This document shows positions 1-10,163 of a DNA stretch of 64,000 nucleotides, in pieces. The stretch spans positions 1,178,001-1,242,000 of the forward strand of contig JAAXCT010000087.1 in assembly GCA_012490785.1 (NCBI GenBank), in the 5' to 3' direction. The translations under genes were made by a program, and so were the position numbers. How positions within the stretch are numbered: position 1 is the stretch's first letter; each line of letters starts with the position of its first letter. Origin of the DNA: Eragrostis nindensis (lineage: Eukaryota > Streptophyta > Magnoliopsida > Poales > Poaceae). The notes under the pieces are model-generated. The model saw only the letters and a program-made list of their open reading frames with translations, did not search any database and was not told the origin of the DNA.

Positions 1-845
1 ATTCTTTCTTTCTAGTTCTAGAGAATATGAAAGAGAACTACGTACCATCAAAAATGATGAAGCACCTTGTCTAGTCCTACCAACCTCAAACAGAAACTGA
101 AGAAGCAAAGATAAAGATATCATTCGTGTCTCACGTTCACCAACCTGCTTCCAATAGTATATATTCGCGCGGGAGAAATGTGGCTCACAAATATATTTGC
201 GCGTGAGGAAGGGGCTCACAAATATATTCGCTTGAGGTGAGTTGTTGTCAGGGAAAAGATTCGCTGCCTTAATTAGGAGTTTCGTCAATCCAGGTAATCA
301 AAGAACCAATACCGTGAAAATGAGACTGAAAAGATGCGCCAAATTTGCATACCAGAAAGCTGTCCAAGACTATATATCTAGATCGAGTTGATGATGTGCT
401 TTCTCGGGAAGTACCGCAGCGTGAGATCCATTGGACACAAAGAATCTGTTTCAGAAGTTGTGGTTTTATTTGAACTCTTGCGAAGGAATGTAGCTTTGCT
501 TGGTCCCTCTTTGTTCTAGAAACAGTAAACACAGTTCTGGTTTTGCAGAACTGAAGGCGTCGGAGCATCGGCAACACTAATTTTGCTTTACTCTTAGTAG
601 TGAAAGTGTTACCAAGGAGGGACAAATATAAATTAAATTTCATATGCCACACTAGGAAAATGTCACCGATATTCTTATGACGCCGTGTATAGATAGAGGT
701 TTATAATTTCATGAATAGAGAGGTATACAATTCACGTGTCAACAAATATAGCCACTCAGTAGACAGGCAGGTCCTGTTGCCATGTGCGTTAACCTAGGTT
801 TTTCTTGCTGTTAGAAACACATAATGCTCTCAGTATGACTTAAAG
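1..845 (-). repeat. Duplicated block R, copy 1 (R1), inverted
   Basis: Read on the minus strand, this stretch matches R2 (52206-53475) and R3 (55030-60005 plus 61182 onward) over most of its length. Shared landmarks are a segment around 170-260 rich in TTTGTGAGCC/CTCACAAATA words, a TTAACGCACRTGG stretch near 785, and the sequence around 816-842. R1 carries none of the insertions found in R2 and R3, so it is the uninterrupted version. Frames are open for up to about 127 codons on the minus strand, but they are not conserved between copies, so I do not call a gene. The left end runs off the window. Confidence 0.8.
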
Positions 846-864
846 TATTTTGTCGGTGCACATG

Positions 865-985
865 CATGTATCGATCGATGCAGCAGACAAGACATTTTGT
901 CGGTGCCGATATATTTACACATGAGCACAAATCATATCGACAAGCTTGCGGAAGTTGATGGTGAACCCACCATCGGGCGCGAAAT
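865..985 (-). pseudogene. C-terminal scrap of a Bz1-like UGT
   Basis: The minus strand encodes roughly the last 20 codons of the UGT found intact at 46810-48313, ending at the same stop, followed by the same 3' flank (compare 3120-3245). Only the tail survives. Upstream of it the sequence passes into a short duplicated stretch (about 990-1015) and then LINE sequence. It is a third copy of the UGT 3' end, in the same orientation as the pseudogene at 3172-30410. Confidence 0.85.
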
Positions 986-1087
986 AAATCATATTTACAC
1001 ATGAGCACAAATCCATCTTTCTCATTGGTTGCTGTCTTAAAATAAAATCCTAACTAGAGAAAACTGGTGAAAAGATCTATAGAAGAT

Positions 1088-1469
1088 AGATGAACTGTCT
1101 TGCTTATTTTGTTCAAGTCAAACGAATCAGTGATCCACCTGATTTTTGAGCGCACCATTAGTAAACAGTTTTGGACTGAACTATCTCAAGTATTAGAAAT
1201 TGAAGTAGGCTCCAACAACTTTGAGCAGAGTGCTGGCATGTGCCTCTCTAGAAAACGCTTTGCCTCAGTTAATGCCATATGTGCTGCTAGCATTTGGTCA
1301 ATTTGGAAGCTAAGAAACAATATCTGTTTTCAGAAATGTTGTTGGACAGGTATGACCAAAGTGTGGAGGAGCCTGCTGATCCATATCAAGAGATGGACAC
1401 CACTCTAGGCCCCAGAGCTGGCAGCGGAGATCAACAGTTACTTCTTGCAGATGGTGGAGATCAACGGTT
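1088..1469 (+). mobile_element. Remnant of an older LINE (zf-RVT part), interrupted
   Basis: Broken frames translate to the Cys-rich zf-RVT region typical of the C-terminal part of plant L1-type reverse transcriptases: a CxxC pair, a HLxFE motif near 1130-1150 and an SIWxxWxxRN-type motif near 1290-1320. Stop codons and frameshifts interrupt it. A second, younger LINE is inserted at 1485. Sequence from 2709 to about 3009 is probably the remainder of this older element's 3' region. It lies between the UGT scrap and the 3' flank of the UGT pseudogene. Confidence 0.6.
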
Positions 1470-1484
1470 ACTTCTTGCAGCGGA

Positions 1485-2693
1485 TATGTTTATTAAGTAA
1501 ATGGCTCTTTAAACTCATTAATGAAGATGGAGTATGGCAAGACATGCTTAGAAAGAAATACCTTCGAAACCAAACCATAACAGAAGTTGAGAGGAAAAAT
1601 GGGGATTCACATGTTTGGTCGGGTTTGATGAAAGTCAAACATATCTTCCTTAATCTAGGTACTTTTGGTCTACAGAATGGTCATTCCATTAGATTTTGGG
1701 AGGATAGATGGTTAGGTAATTTTACCATCAGAGAACAATACCCTTCTCTCTTCAACATTGTTCGAAAGAAAAATGCAACGGTTGCCTCTGTTTTTAGTAC
1801 AATCCCGCTCAATATTTCTTTTAGAAGAGCTTTGATTGGTCAAAACTTAATTCTTTGGCATAACCTTGTTTCTAGAATTGCACACATTCAGTTATCTGAT
1901 AATAAAGATACTTTTAGGTGGAATCTTACACCAACTGGTCTTTTAATGTGCAATCTATGTATAAATCCCTTTTGAACAATGGGAATGTTATTCATAACAA
2001 GACTATTTGGAAAATGAAAGCACCCCTTAAGATCAAAATTTTCATGTGGTATTTGCATAGAGGTGTTGTTTTAACAAAGGATGATCTAGTTAGAAGGAAC
2101 TGGCATGGAAGTAAGAAATGTTGTTTTTGTTCTTGTAATGAAACTATTCATCATCTTTTCTTTGAATGCCACTATGCTAGATTTATTTGGAGATTAGTAC
2201 ACTTCTGTTTTCAGTTACAACCGCCCCATAGCATAGCTCATATGTTTGGGGGCTGGCTGAATGGTATAGGTGCTAAACTAAAAATAAAGCTACTTGTTGG
2301 TGCAGCGGCATTATGCTGGGCTATCTGGTTAAGTAGGAATGATGTTGTTTTTGATAAAGCACCGATGAAAACGTATATGCAGGTACTCTTCAGGGGGACG
2401 CATTGGCTGCGGTTCTGGTCACAACTTCAAAGGAATGATGAAGATAAAGAGACCATGACGGATGCCTGCCGACGGATGGAAGTGTTGGCTATGGAGATTT
2501 ATGCACACTATAGGTGGAGTTTTAGTAATAGACTTTGTTATTAATAACTCTTTTCGTCTAAATTGTTGGCGACCTATGTGTGCGTTTGTTTTAAATTCAG
2601 GCAGACGGAAGTGCTGCTAAGTTGTAATAAGACGGCTGTAACCTCCTAGTGAGGCCAAGGCTGGGATTCCTTTTCCCATTATTAAAAAAAAGA
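1485..2693 (+). mobile_element. 5'-truncated LINE with 15-bp TSD
   Basis: The direct repeat ACTTCTTGCAGCGGA occurs at 1470-1484 and at 2694-2708, directly after a short A-rich tail (about 2682-2693). This is the signature of target-primed reverse transcription. Inside, two overlapping frames (about 1485-1975 and 1918-2544) encode the end of an L1-type ORF2: a WxGLMKVKH-like region, then a zf-RVT finger (CxFC...HLFFEC near 2120-2170) and the conserved WAIWLSRND-like motif near 2315-2340. A frameshift near 1920-1970 breaks the frame. It is dead and strongly 5'-truncated. Confidence 0.85.
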
Positions 2694-2708
2694 ACTTCTT
2701 GCAGCGGA

Positions 2709-3009
2709 GATCCCGCACATGATTGCAAATGGATGAGTCTGAGCAACTTCAAGTGGGACGACATACAGAACGCCACGCTCCACAAAGCCGGACAGTCAAA
2801 TGTCTGAATGAGTCATGAGAAGCCGAGTGCGAGTAGGAGTGCTGCGTCTTTCACATCTTAGCCTCGCTTCGCTGTTACTTTTTCCCTGTTGTCTAATCAA
2901 GTTTATTTGAACCTGGTACTTGTCTAAGTGCAGTGGGCCCGGTGCTGTAAAACGAAGTATACATTTGGTCCTCCTCTTCTGATGGAGAGACTGGAGTAAA
3001 TTTCTTAAA
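2709..3009. other. Probable LINE 3' remainder, no gene seen
   Basis: This is the continuation of the sequence that was split by the LINE at 1485-2693. It ends in an A-rich stretch near 3012-3022, directly before the 3' flank of the UGT pseudogene. No coding frame is supported. Assignment to the older LINE is inference from its position. Confidence 0.4.
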
Positions 3010-4352
3010 CTCTAAAAAACAGTAATGTATTATACGTACACTGTTCAGCACGGAGGGAGCGATCTGTTTATTGAAGATAAGCAAATAAAGATGAAAAGTG
3101 TGGTTACATATGTTCAAGAACATGTATCGATGCAGCTAATAAGACATTTTGTCGGTGCAGATAGATACATTTTACACATCAGCACAAATGATATCGACAA
3201 GCTTGCGGAAGTTGACGGTGGACCCACCATCGGGCTCGAATGCCCTGACAACCATGGCCTGCATAGCCCTCGCCCTGGCCCTTATCCGGTCGGCTTCCTC
3301 TCCCGTGAACAGGGACGCGCCGCCGCCACGGCACCCCGCGTCACCGGAGCGATGGCCAGGCCGAATCCCCACATGGATTCCACCGCCCTGGCGTTCATCA
3401 TCTGGTCCCCGCGGAAGGGTCGGCACAGCATGGGCACGCCGCCGGCCATGGCCTCGACGACGGCGCCCCAGCAGGCGTGCGTGACGAACGCGCCCACCGC
3501 CGGATGCCGCAGCACGGCGGCCTGCGGCGTCCACGGCACCACGACCCCGGCCTTGGCCTTGGCTGCGCGGTCCAGGAACCCCGGCGGGAGCAGCGGCCAC
3601 GACTCCTCCCGGAGCGACAACAGGAACGGCGCGTCGGCAGCCTCGAGCCCGAGCGCCAGCTCGCGGAGCTCGTCCGGCGGCAGCGCCGCGTCCGTGCCGA
3701 AGCTGACGTACGCGACGGCGCCCACCGGGTGACTGTCGAGCCACGCGAGGCATCCGTGCTTGTCGTCGGCGGCGGCGGCAGCCTCGACGGCGGCGCTGGG
3801 GATCAGGTGGTAGGGGCCGATGGGATGGCTGTTGGGGATGGCGTTGGCGAGGGCGGCGGAGACGTCCTCTGGGAAGAGGCCCGGGAAGAAGTTGAGCGCG
3901 GTGGCCGCGGCGGCGCGGGGCAGTCGCTCCGCCATGCGGCGGACCATGGGGGTCATGATGCGGAACAAGTCGCCGTCGGTGTCGGGGTCGCCGAAGGGGA
4001 GGTCCCGGACACGGAAGCACCCGAGGCCGGGGTAGGAGGTCAGAAACTCGTTTGCCCCCGGCTCGCAGCTGCAACAAGCACAGCCTTAATTAATTCATGG
4101 AACAGTATAGATATAAAGTTGTAGCAGTAGCACTAAGGAATGACTTGGCATAAATATGCGTATGCGCGCGCGGCTCAAGCTGAACGACCATACCGTCGTC
4201 GCCGAGGTCCCGGCGGATGGCGTCGCCGTAGATGTGCGCCAGGAGCGCGCAAGGGCCGCCGGTCCAGACGGCGACCCAGGGAATCCCGACCACAGCGGCC
4301 ATCGACATGAAGGCGTCTCCGACGACGCAGGTCACCTTCTGACCGCCGGCGT

Positions 4353-4590
4353 TGTTAGATAAATAGATAAACATGTATAATTCTATCTGATGTAAACATG
4401 TGTACGTGACTTGGTTGTTTAGATATAGATACGCATAGGTTGTTGTAATCTAGAGTATTGGCCAAGTCATGTAACAAACCTTGTTGTAATCCATGGTCAT
4501 GGAGATTATGACCCTATATAACACGCAGGCACGCAGGAGATCAAACTGCGCTGCTTAACCCAAACACTTCCGCACCTCTGATTTTCAACA
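4353..4590 (+). repeat. 5' LTR of element A
   Basis: It starts TGTTAGAT and ends TTTTCAACA, and has a TATA-like CCTATATAAC near 4512-4521 that would place the transcription start in the 3' third of the LTR. It is identical to 29876-30113 except for one base. Confidence 0.95.
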
Positions 4591-4605
4591 TGGTCATCAG
4601 AGCCA
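4591..4605 (+). promoter_or_regulatory. Primer binding site of element A
   Basis: TGGTCATCAGAGCC directly follows the 5' LTR. It resembles the usual complement of the initiator-Met tRNA 3' end (TGGTATCAGAGC), with one extra base. Confidence 0.8.
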
Positions 4606-4624
4606 ATTAGGGTAGATCCCATCC

Positions 4625-6466
4625 ATGTCGAGCTCGTCGTCCACCTCCAATCTCGCCATGAACCCCCCCATCACCCATCCCGTTTCAGAAAAGCTCGCCA
4701 AAACCAATCATTCCACATGGAAAGCCCAGATCCTTGCTACTCTTCGTGGTGCACGGCTCGAGGGCTACATCACCGGCAAAGCTACAGCGCCGGTCTCAGA
4801 GATTGATGGCAAGGACAGCGACGGCAAGGTCATCAAGGTGACCAACCCGGCGTATGAGGAGTGGCTCGCTCTTGACCAGCAGGTCTTGAGCTTCATCCTC
4901 TCCTCCTTGTCAAAGGAGGTCCTCTCCCAGATCGCGGCAAAGAAGACCGCGGCGGATGCCTGGAGCGCGATCGAGGCGACGTACGCGTCGCAGACCAGGG
5001 CGCGCGCGGTGAACACGCGCCTTGCCCTCTCCAACACCAAGAAGGGCAACATGACGGTTGCCGAGTACTTCGCCAAGATGAGATCCCTTGGCGATGACAT
5101 GGCGGCGGCTGGCCGTCCCCTTGATGATGAAGAACTGGTTGAGTATATCTTGACTGGTTTAGATTTTGATTACAACTCACTTATTTCTGGTGTGATAGCC
5201 AGGACAGAACCAATCTCCGTGAGTGAACTCTACTCACAGATGCTGGCCTATGAGACCCGTGTTGAACTCATGGGCTACAACCAGTCTTCTGCTTCCTCTG
5301 CCAATATGGCAAATCGACGAGGACGCGGAGGGCCTGGTCGCGACAATGACCGTGGCGGGAGCTCTACGCGCGGCGGCTTCGGTCGCGGTGCGCCGAGTCC
5401 CAATCGTGGTCGTGGAGGTGCTGGCAACTCCGGACCCTCTCGTCAAGGAGGGAACGGGCAGAATCAGAACCGCAATAACAACTCCGGCACCGACACGCAC
5501 CCTCTCTGCCAAGTCTGCTTCAAGAGAGGCCACACTGCTGATCGCTGCTGGCATCGTTATGACGAGTCCTACGTTCCAGATCCTCGTCATGTCGCTGCTG
5601 CTGCCACAACGTCGTACGCCTTCGACCCCAAGTGGTATCTCGACTCCGGATCTACCGATCACATAACGGGAGATCTTGAGAAGCTGTCCCTTCGTGAAAA
5701 ATACAACGGAGGTGAACAAGTCCACACTGCCAGTGGATCAGGTATGAAAATTAGTTATATGGGCAAATCTATTATTCGTACCCCAAATAGAAATCTTGCT
5801 CTCAACAAAATCCTTTATGTTCCGCAAGCTGCTAAGAACCTAGTTTCAGTACATCGATTCACTTTGATAATAAGATATTCTTGGAATATCATCCCTATTT
5901 TTTCTTAATAAAGGATCGGGACACGAAGACCACTCTACTTAAGGGGAGGTGCTACAAAGGCTTATATCCTCTTCCATCGCCCAATCAGAAGCAAGCCTTT
6001 GGAGCATTCAAACCATCTTTTGATAGATGGCACAGTCGCCTCGGCCATCCTGCATCTCCCATAGTTCAGCATGTCGTCAAGAATTATAGTCTTCCTTGTG
6101 TTTTTGATTCCAATAAAGAAGCTGTGTGTGGTGCTTGCCAGCAAGCTAAGAGCCACCAGCTCCCCTATCCGAAGTCCACTAGTGTTTCGAGTCATCCTTT
6201 AGAGCTTGTGTTCTCAGATGTATGGGGTGCTGCACCCGAGTCCGTTGGGAGATACAAATATTATGTCAGTTTTATTGATGATTATAGCAAATTTACTTAG
6301 ATTTATTTGTTGAAGCATAAATCTAAAGTTTTTCAAAAATTTCATGAATTTCAATCTCTTGTTGAGAGACTCTTTGACAGGAAAATTATCACTGTCCAAA
6401 CAGACTGGGGTGGTGAATATGAGAAACTTAATTCCTTTTTTGCGAAAATTGGAGTGTCACACCTAG
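4625..6466 (+). pseudogene. Element A gag-protease-integrase (N-terminal part), broken
   Basis: The frame opens at ATG 4625. The first ~230 residues are a UBN2-type gag. A Gly/Arg-rich stretch follows, then a CCHC knuckle (CQVCFKRGHTADRC, near 5506-5547) and the Copia protease signature WYLDSGSTDHITG near 5633. The frame is lost near 5863, apparently through one missing base in a T run. It resumes from about 5866 as the GAG-pre-integrase region (RWHSRLGHP near 6027) and the integrase core (FSDVWG, FIDDYSKF). A TAG at 6298-6300 replaces an expected Trp codon. Integrase continues to 6466, where element B is inserted. At least two lesions disable the polyprotein. Confidence 0.9.
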
Positions 6467-6471
6467 TCTCT

Positions 6472-8145
6472 TGTAAGCTTCATGACCATTGGAGTTCGGA
6501 AACCCTAAAGGTATGAATGTTTTGGTGATTGGGTGACCATATTGATGTGACTAACATTTCCTTGTAGGATATTCAAATGGTCATGTCAATGAAGCGTCGT
6601 CTCACATACTCTATCTATCGACGACTTGGTGATTGGTTGCCTCGACAATTCGGATCGAGAACTTGATGGAGTCAAGGTTGAAGATGGATCAAGGCTAAGG
6701 ACATGATAGACCAAGCAAGTGTTGGCTTGGTGTAGATGCTAGCTTGAGTCCATAGGAAAAACCGGACTATCAAGAGGGATCGAATTGGTTCTCTTAGAGC
6801 ACACTAGGTTAGAGATCAAATGGATGCATTGTGAGTCTCTTGAGGGCTAGGGTGGCTGAAGAGAAGAAGAGGAACCAAGGATGGAAGTTGGAAGCAAGGA
6901 TCAAGAGTGGATCAAGTTTTCAGCTTATCCGGTAGAGACCGGACAGTACGGTCCTAAGGACCGTATGGTACGGTCTTCATTGAAGATCCAGACAGAGAAG
7001 TGAAGTCTCGGGATGCTGAGAAAATGAAGACCGGACAATGGACCGTATGGTACGGTCAAGTGGACCGGACAGTACGGTCATCAGAGGATTTCCAGACAGA
7101 GAAGTTGAAGTTTCTGGAAGTGGAAGAAATGAAGACCGGACAATCGACCGGATGGTACGGTCCTAGGGACCGGACAGTACGGTCTTCATTGGAGATGAAG
7201 AAGAAGATGGAGATGCGCCTGGAAATAGAGACCGGACAATACGGTCTGGAAGAGACCGGACAGTACGGTCCTTTGTACGGTCTCTAGTTTCGCAGGGCAC
7301 TTTGGGCAACGGCTAGTTTGGGTTGGTAGCCTATAAATAGTTGGTTGCCCGCCCCTTGAGGGGTCTCTTGGCCATTGTTGGAGTGCAGGAAACTCAGAGG
7401 AAGCCAAGAGCAAGGGAGAGAAGCACTTGTGAAGGATTTGGAGTGATCCTAGTGCTTGAGAGAGTAACAATTGCATCCACTTGATCTCTAGGCTAGTGTG
7501 AGCTTGAGAGAGTCACTTCGGTTTGTTACTCTTGGTTTATGGCAAGGCCTAGACCGGTTAGGCGTTGGTGTTGAGCTGTCCAAGGAGATTGTGGAAGCTA
7601 ACACAAGTTTGTACACGGTCTTGGAGCTTCCCGTGCGAAAGAAGCATCACTAGTGGAGCGCCCTTTGGCACGCATCACGTGCGGAGCCTTACCTCCGGAA
7701 GAGTACCCGGGATCGAGCCCGGCGGGACGTGCCCGCGACTTCACTCGGAGGGTGAAGTGTGCTCTAGGAGGGATCGCCATCGAGCGGAGGGACGGGGTCG
7801 AGACTCCGGCGGGAGTGACCCAACGTGGAGTAGGGGAAGGCGCCATCCTTCCGAGACCACGGGAAAAATCATGAGCATTCCTATCCCTATCTCCTTTACT
7901 TACTAGCATTTACGCTTCCGCATTTACTTCATGTGCTAGTAGAATTGCATGATAGGTTGTCTCTTTACTACTTGGTAGAATTGCTTGCTAGGGTGTTGCT
8001 TGTTGCATAGACTAGATTGTGTGCGCGCATCGCTTGCTTTTGTTATCACCATATCTAGTCTTGCTAGCTTCACACCTAAAGTACGTTTGGGAGAAATTGT
8101 TGACACACCGATTCACCCCCCCTCTCGGTGCCCTTGATCCTTTCA
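6472..8145 (+). repeat. 5' LTR of element B
   Basis: 1674 bp. It carries an array of GACCGGACAGTACGGTC-type palindromes (6937-7285), a TATA box TATAAATA at 7332-7339, and a GC-rich segment (about 7640-7870) that is strongly conserved in the LTRs of element C. The 73-113-residue frames in that segment occur in all four LTRs, but I regard them as by-products of conserved leader sequence. Confidence 0.95.
6937..7285. repeat. Palindrome array in B 5' LTR
   Basis: About ten irregularly spaced copies of GACCGGACAGTACGGTC and variants (GACCGTATGGTACGGTC, GACCGGATGGTACGGTC). Arms GACCG...CGGTC are self-complementary. The array lies just upstream of the LTR TATA box. Confidence 0.9.
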
Positions 8146-8160
8146 AGTGGTATCAGAGCC
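8146..8160 (+). promoter_or_regulatory. Primer binding site of element B
   Basis: AGTGGTATCAGAGCC directly follows the 5' LTR. TGGTATCAGAGC is the standard complement to the initiator-Met tRNA 3' end used by most Copia elements. Confidence 0.9.
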
Positions 8161-8197
8161 TCGTTGCTCAAATAGGGCTTAACCGCCTTGAGTAAGG

Positions 8198-10163
8198 ATG
8201 CCGAGAGGAAGTGAAAAGGGACCGCCCCCATTCGATGGGACCGACTATGCCTATTGGAAAGCTCGCATGCAAGCTTACCTCGAGGCTCTCGATCCTCTCG
8301 CATGGGACGTGGTAAGTTCCGGTGTCTCTTAGGACTCCCATTGGTACTCTTGATGTGAATCTCGCAAAGGCAAATGCTAAAGCTAAAAATGCCTTGTTTG
8401 AAGCTATCACTAAAGAGGTCTTTGCTCGAGTCAAGTCCGCGGGTACCGCTCATGAAGTATGGACACAAATTCAACAAATTCATGAGGGTTCCACGGACGT
8501 GAAAGAGGAAAGATACTATGTGCTAAAGAACAAATATGATGACTTTGCCATGTCTTCAAATGAGCTAATCAATGATACTTACTCTCGCTTGAATGTGCTT
8601 GTAGAGGATATCAACTCTCTCGGTGTGAAGGACAAGATTGATGATGGTGACCTTGTGCGGAAGATCATGAGGATTCTCCCAAGGGAGAAATATGGAGCAC
8701 TCATCACATGCCTCTTCAACACCGACATGCGAGACCTCACCACCCACAAGCTACTTGGGAAGATCACCGCCTTCGAGAGCTACAACCTCGACAAGAAGCT
8801 TGATGAGAAGCCCTCCAAGAATCTTGCTTTTGCATCCGAGGGGTCAAGCAAGAAGATGAAGAAGGTGGTGACTCAAGATTCAAGTGATGAAGAGCTTGAA
8901 GAAGACGTTGAAGACTTGTTGCAACTTCATCCCAATGATCTAGCACTCCTCATGAAAAGAAGCAACTTCTTCAAGAGAAGATTCATCAACAAGAAAGATG
9001 CCGAGTGCTACAATTGTGGAGAGTGGTCACGGATGATGATAGTGAAGAAGAAGAAAGTGATGACTCATCCTCCAAGGGAAAGAAGATGGCCGGCATTGCT
9101 CTCACCAACATGTCCGAGACTCTACCTCCACCACCTACTTGCTTGATGGCCAAAGATGATGATAGTAGTGAAGATGAGAAGAGCGAGTCCGATGAAGAGT
9201 TTGGTGAGGAGGATAGGCCCACATATGAGGAACTCTTGGGTAGCATTCTCCTAACCGGCAAGATGATCAAGAAGAGGGACAAGACCATTGCTCTCGGTTG
9301 GAGAAGGAACATGAAGTGGCCGCTTTCCGGGTTCGTCAACTTGAGGGTGAACTTAGGGACTTATCCATCTCTCACAAGGCTCTTGATGAAGACTATGACA
9401 AGCTTGAGGAAGACCACATGAAGCTCAAGGAGAAGTCCAAGTTACTAGAGGATGAGCTCAAGCACCTTTCCACCTCTCTCATAACCTTGGATGAGAGCTA
9501 TGACAAGCTCAAGGTTGATCACAAGAGGCTCAACGACAAGTTCAAGGTTCTTGAGGAGGAACATCAATCCATCCTCGAAAGAGTAACACTTCTTCTTCTA
9601 GTTCATCTATTTCCGATTCTTCATATATTACTTGTGATGGACTAACTCCCTCTCTTGAGAGCATCTCTCTTGATGAGAAAATCTTGAAGGAATATCATCA
9701 ACTCAAGGAGGAGAGAGCTTCGGTGATGGACGGCTTCGAGAGGCTCACAAGGGGAAGGACCATCCATAAGGAGATACTTGGTCGGAACCTTGTGAACAAC
9801 CCCGGGCACAAGGGACTCGGCTCCTACCCCGCCGCCATCAACCTCATCGGCAAGGACGATGACATTCCACCTTGGGTAGTCCCTCTCATGGCGGACGACT
9901 ACTATTGTGAGAAGTGTTGCCGTGACGGGCACACTAGCAAGAATTGTCCCAAGGTGAGAAGTTCCAAAGTTTTGCCTAACGCTAACTTGTTCCATGGGAA
10001 TACACACTACAAGCTCTTTAGGGACAAGAAAGGAAGAGTGAAGGCAAAGCCTCTTGGATTACCCGACAAGAGAAGGATGATGAGGAAGATTTGGGTGCCC
10101 AAATGCATAGTTGACCTTGAGAGGCCGACCAAGTGCGAGTGGGCTCCCAAGAACAAGACCTAG
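8198..10163 (+). pseudogene. Element B gag, frameshifted
   Basis: It starts at ATG 8198 with the FDGTDYAYWKARM-like opening of SIRE-type gags. It stops after about 40 codons and resumes at about 8327 through a UBN2 domain (8490-8790). The first CCHC knuckle begins (ECYNCGE near 9002) but is cut short by a deletion and frame change. A long acidic and heptad-like coiled-coil region follows (9000-9650, in two frames). The last part (9684-10163) holds a second CCHC (CEKCCRDGHTSKNC near 9907-9950) and a basic tail ending at a stop. No protease follows, although in intact relatives gag runs on into protease. The product would form capsid-like particles; this copy cannot make it whole. Confidence 0.88.

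Noticed and set aside
269..652. 127-codon minus-strand frame in R1, with similar frames in R2
   Set aside because: The frame is not conserved between R1, R2 and R3, and it shares no recognised domain. It is likely a chance frame in a duplicated non-coding block.
3172..4077. 301-codon minus-strand frame as an Arg-rich protein
   Set aside because: It is the out-of-phase reading of UGT exon 2. The true UGT frame is 3282-3968, with the 4-bp deletion joining it to the last codons.
4625..5908. 427-codon frame as a zinc-finger nucleic-acid-binding host protein
   Set aside because: UBN2 gag, CCHC and DSGS protease order inside element A shows it is retrotransposon gag-protease.
6937..7285. Regularly repeated 17-bp palindromes resembling a CRISPR-like array
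   Set aside because: Spacers are irregular and repeated between copies, there is no cas gene, and the context is a plant LTR.
7565..7909. Overlapping 73-113-residue frames repeated in all four LTRs of B and C
   Set aside because: Open in several phases and placed in the transcript leader. Conservation is better explained by a nucleotide-level function. Kept as a finding about the segment, not as a gene.
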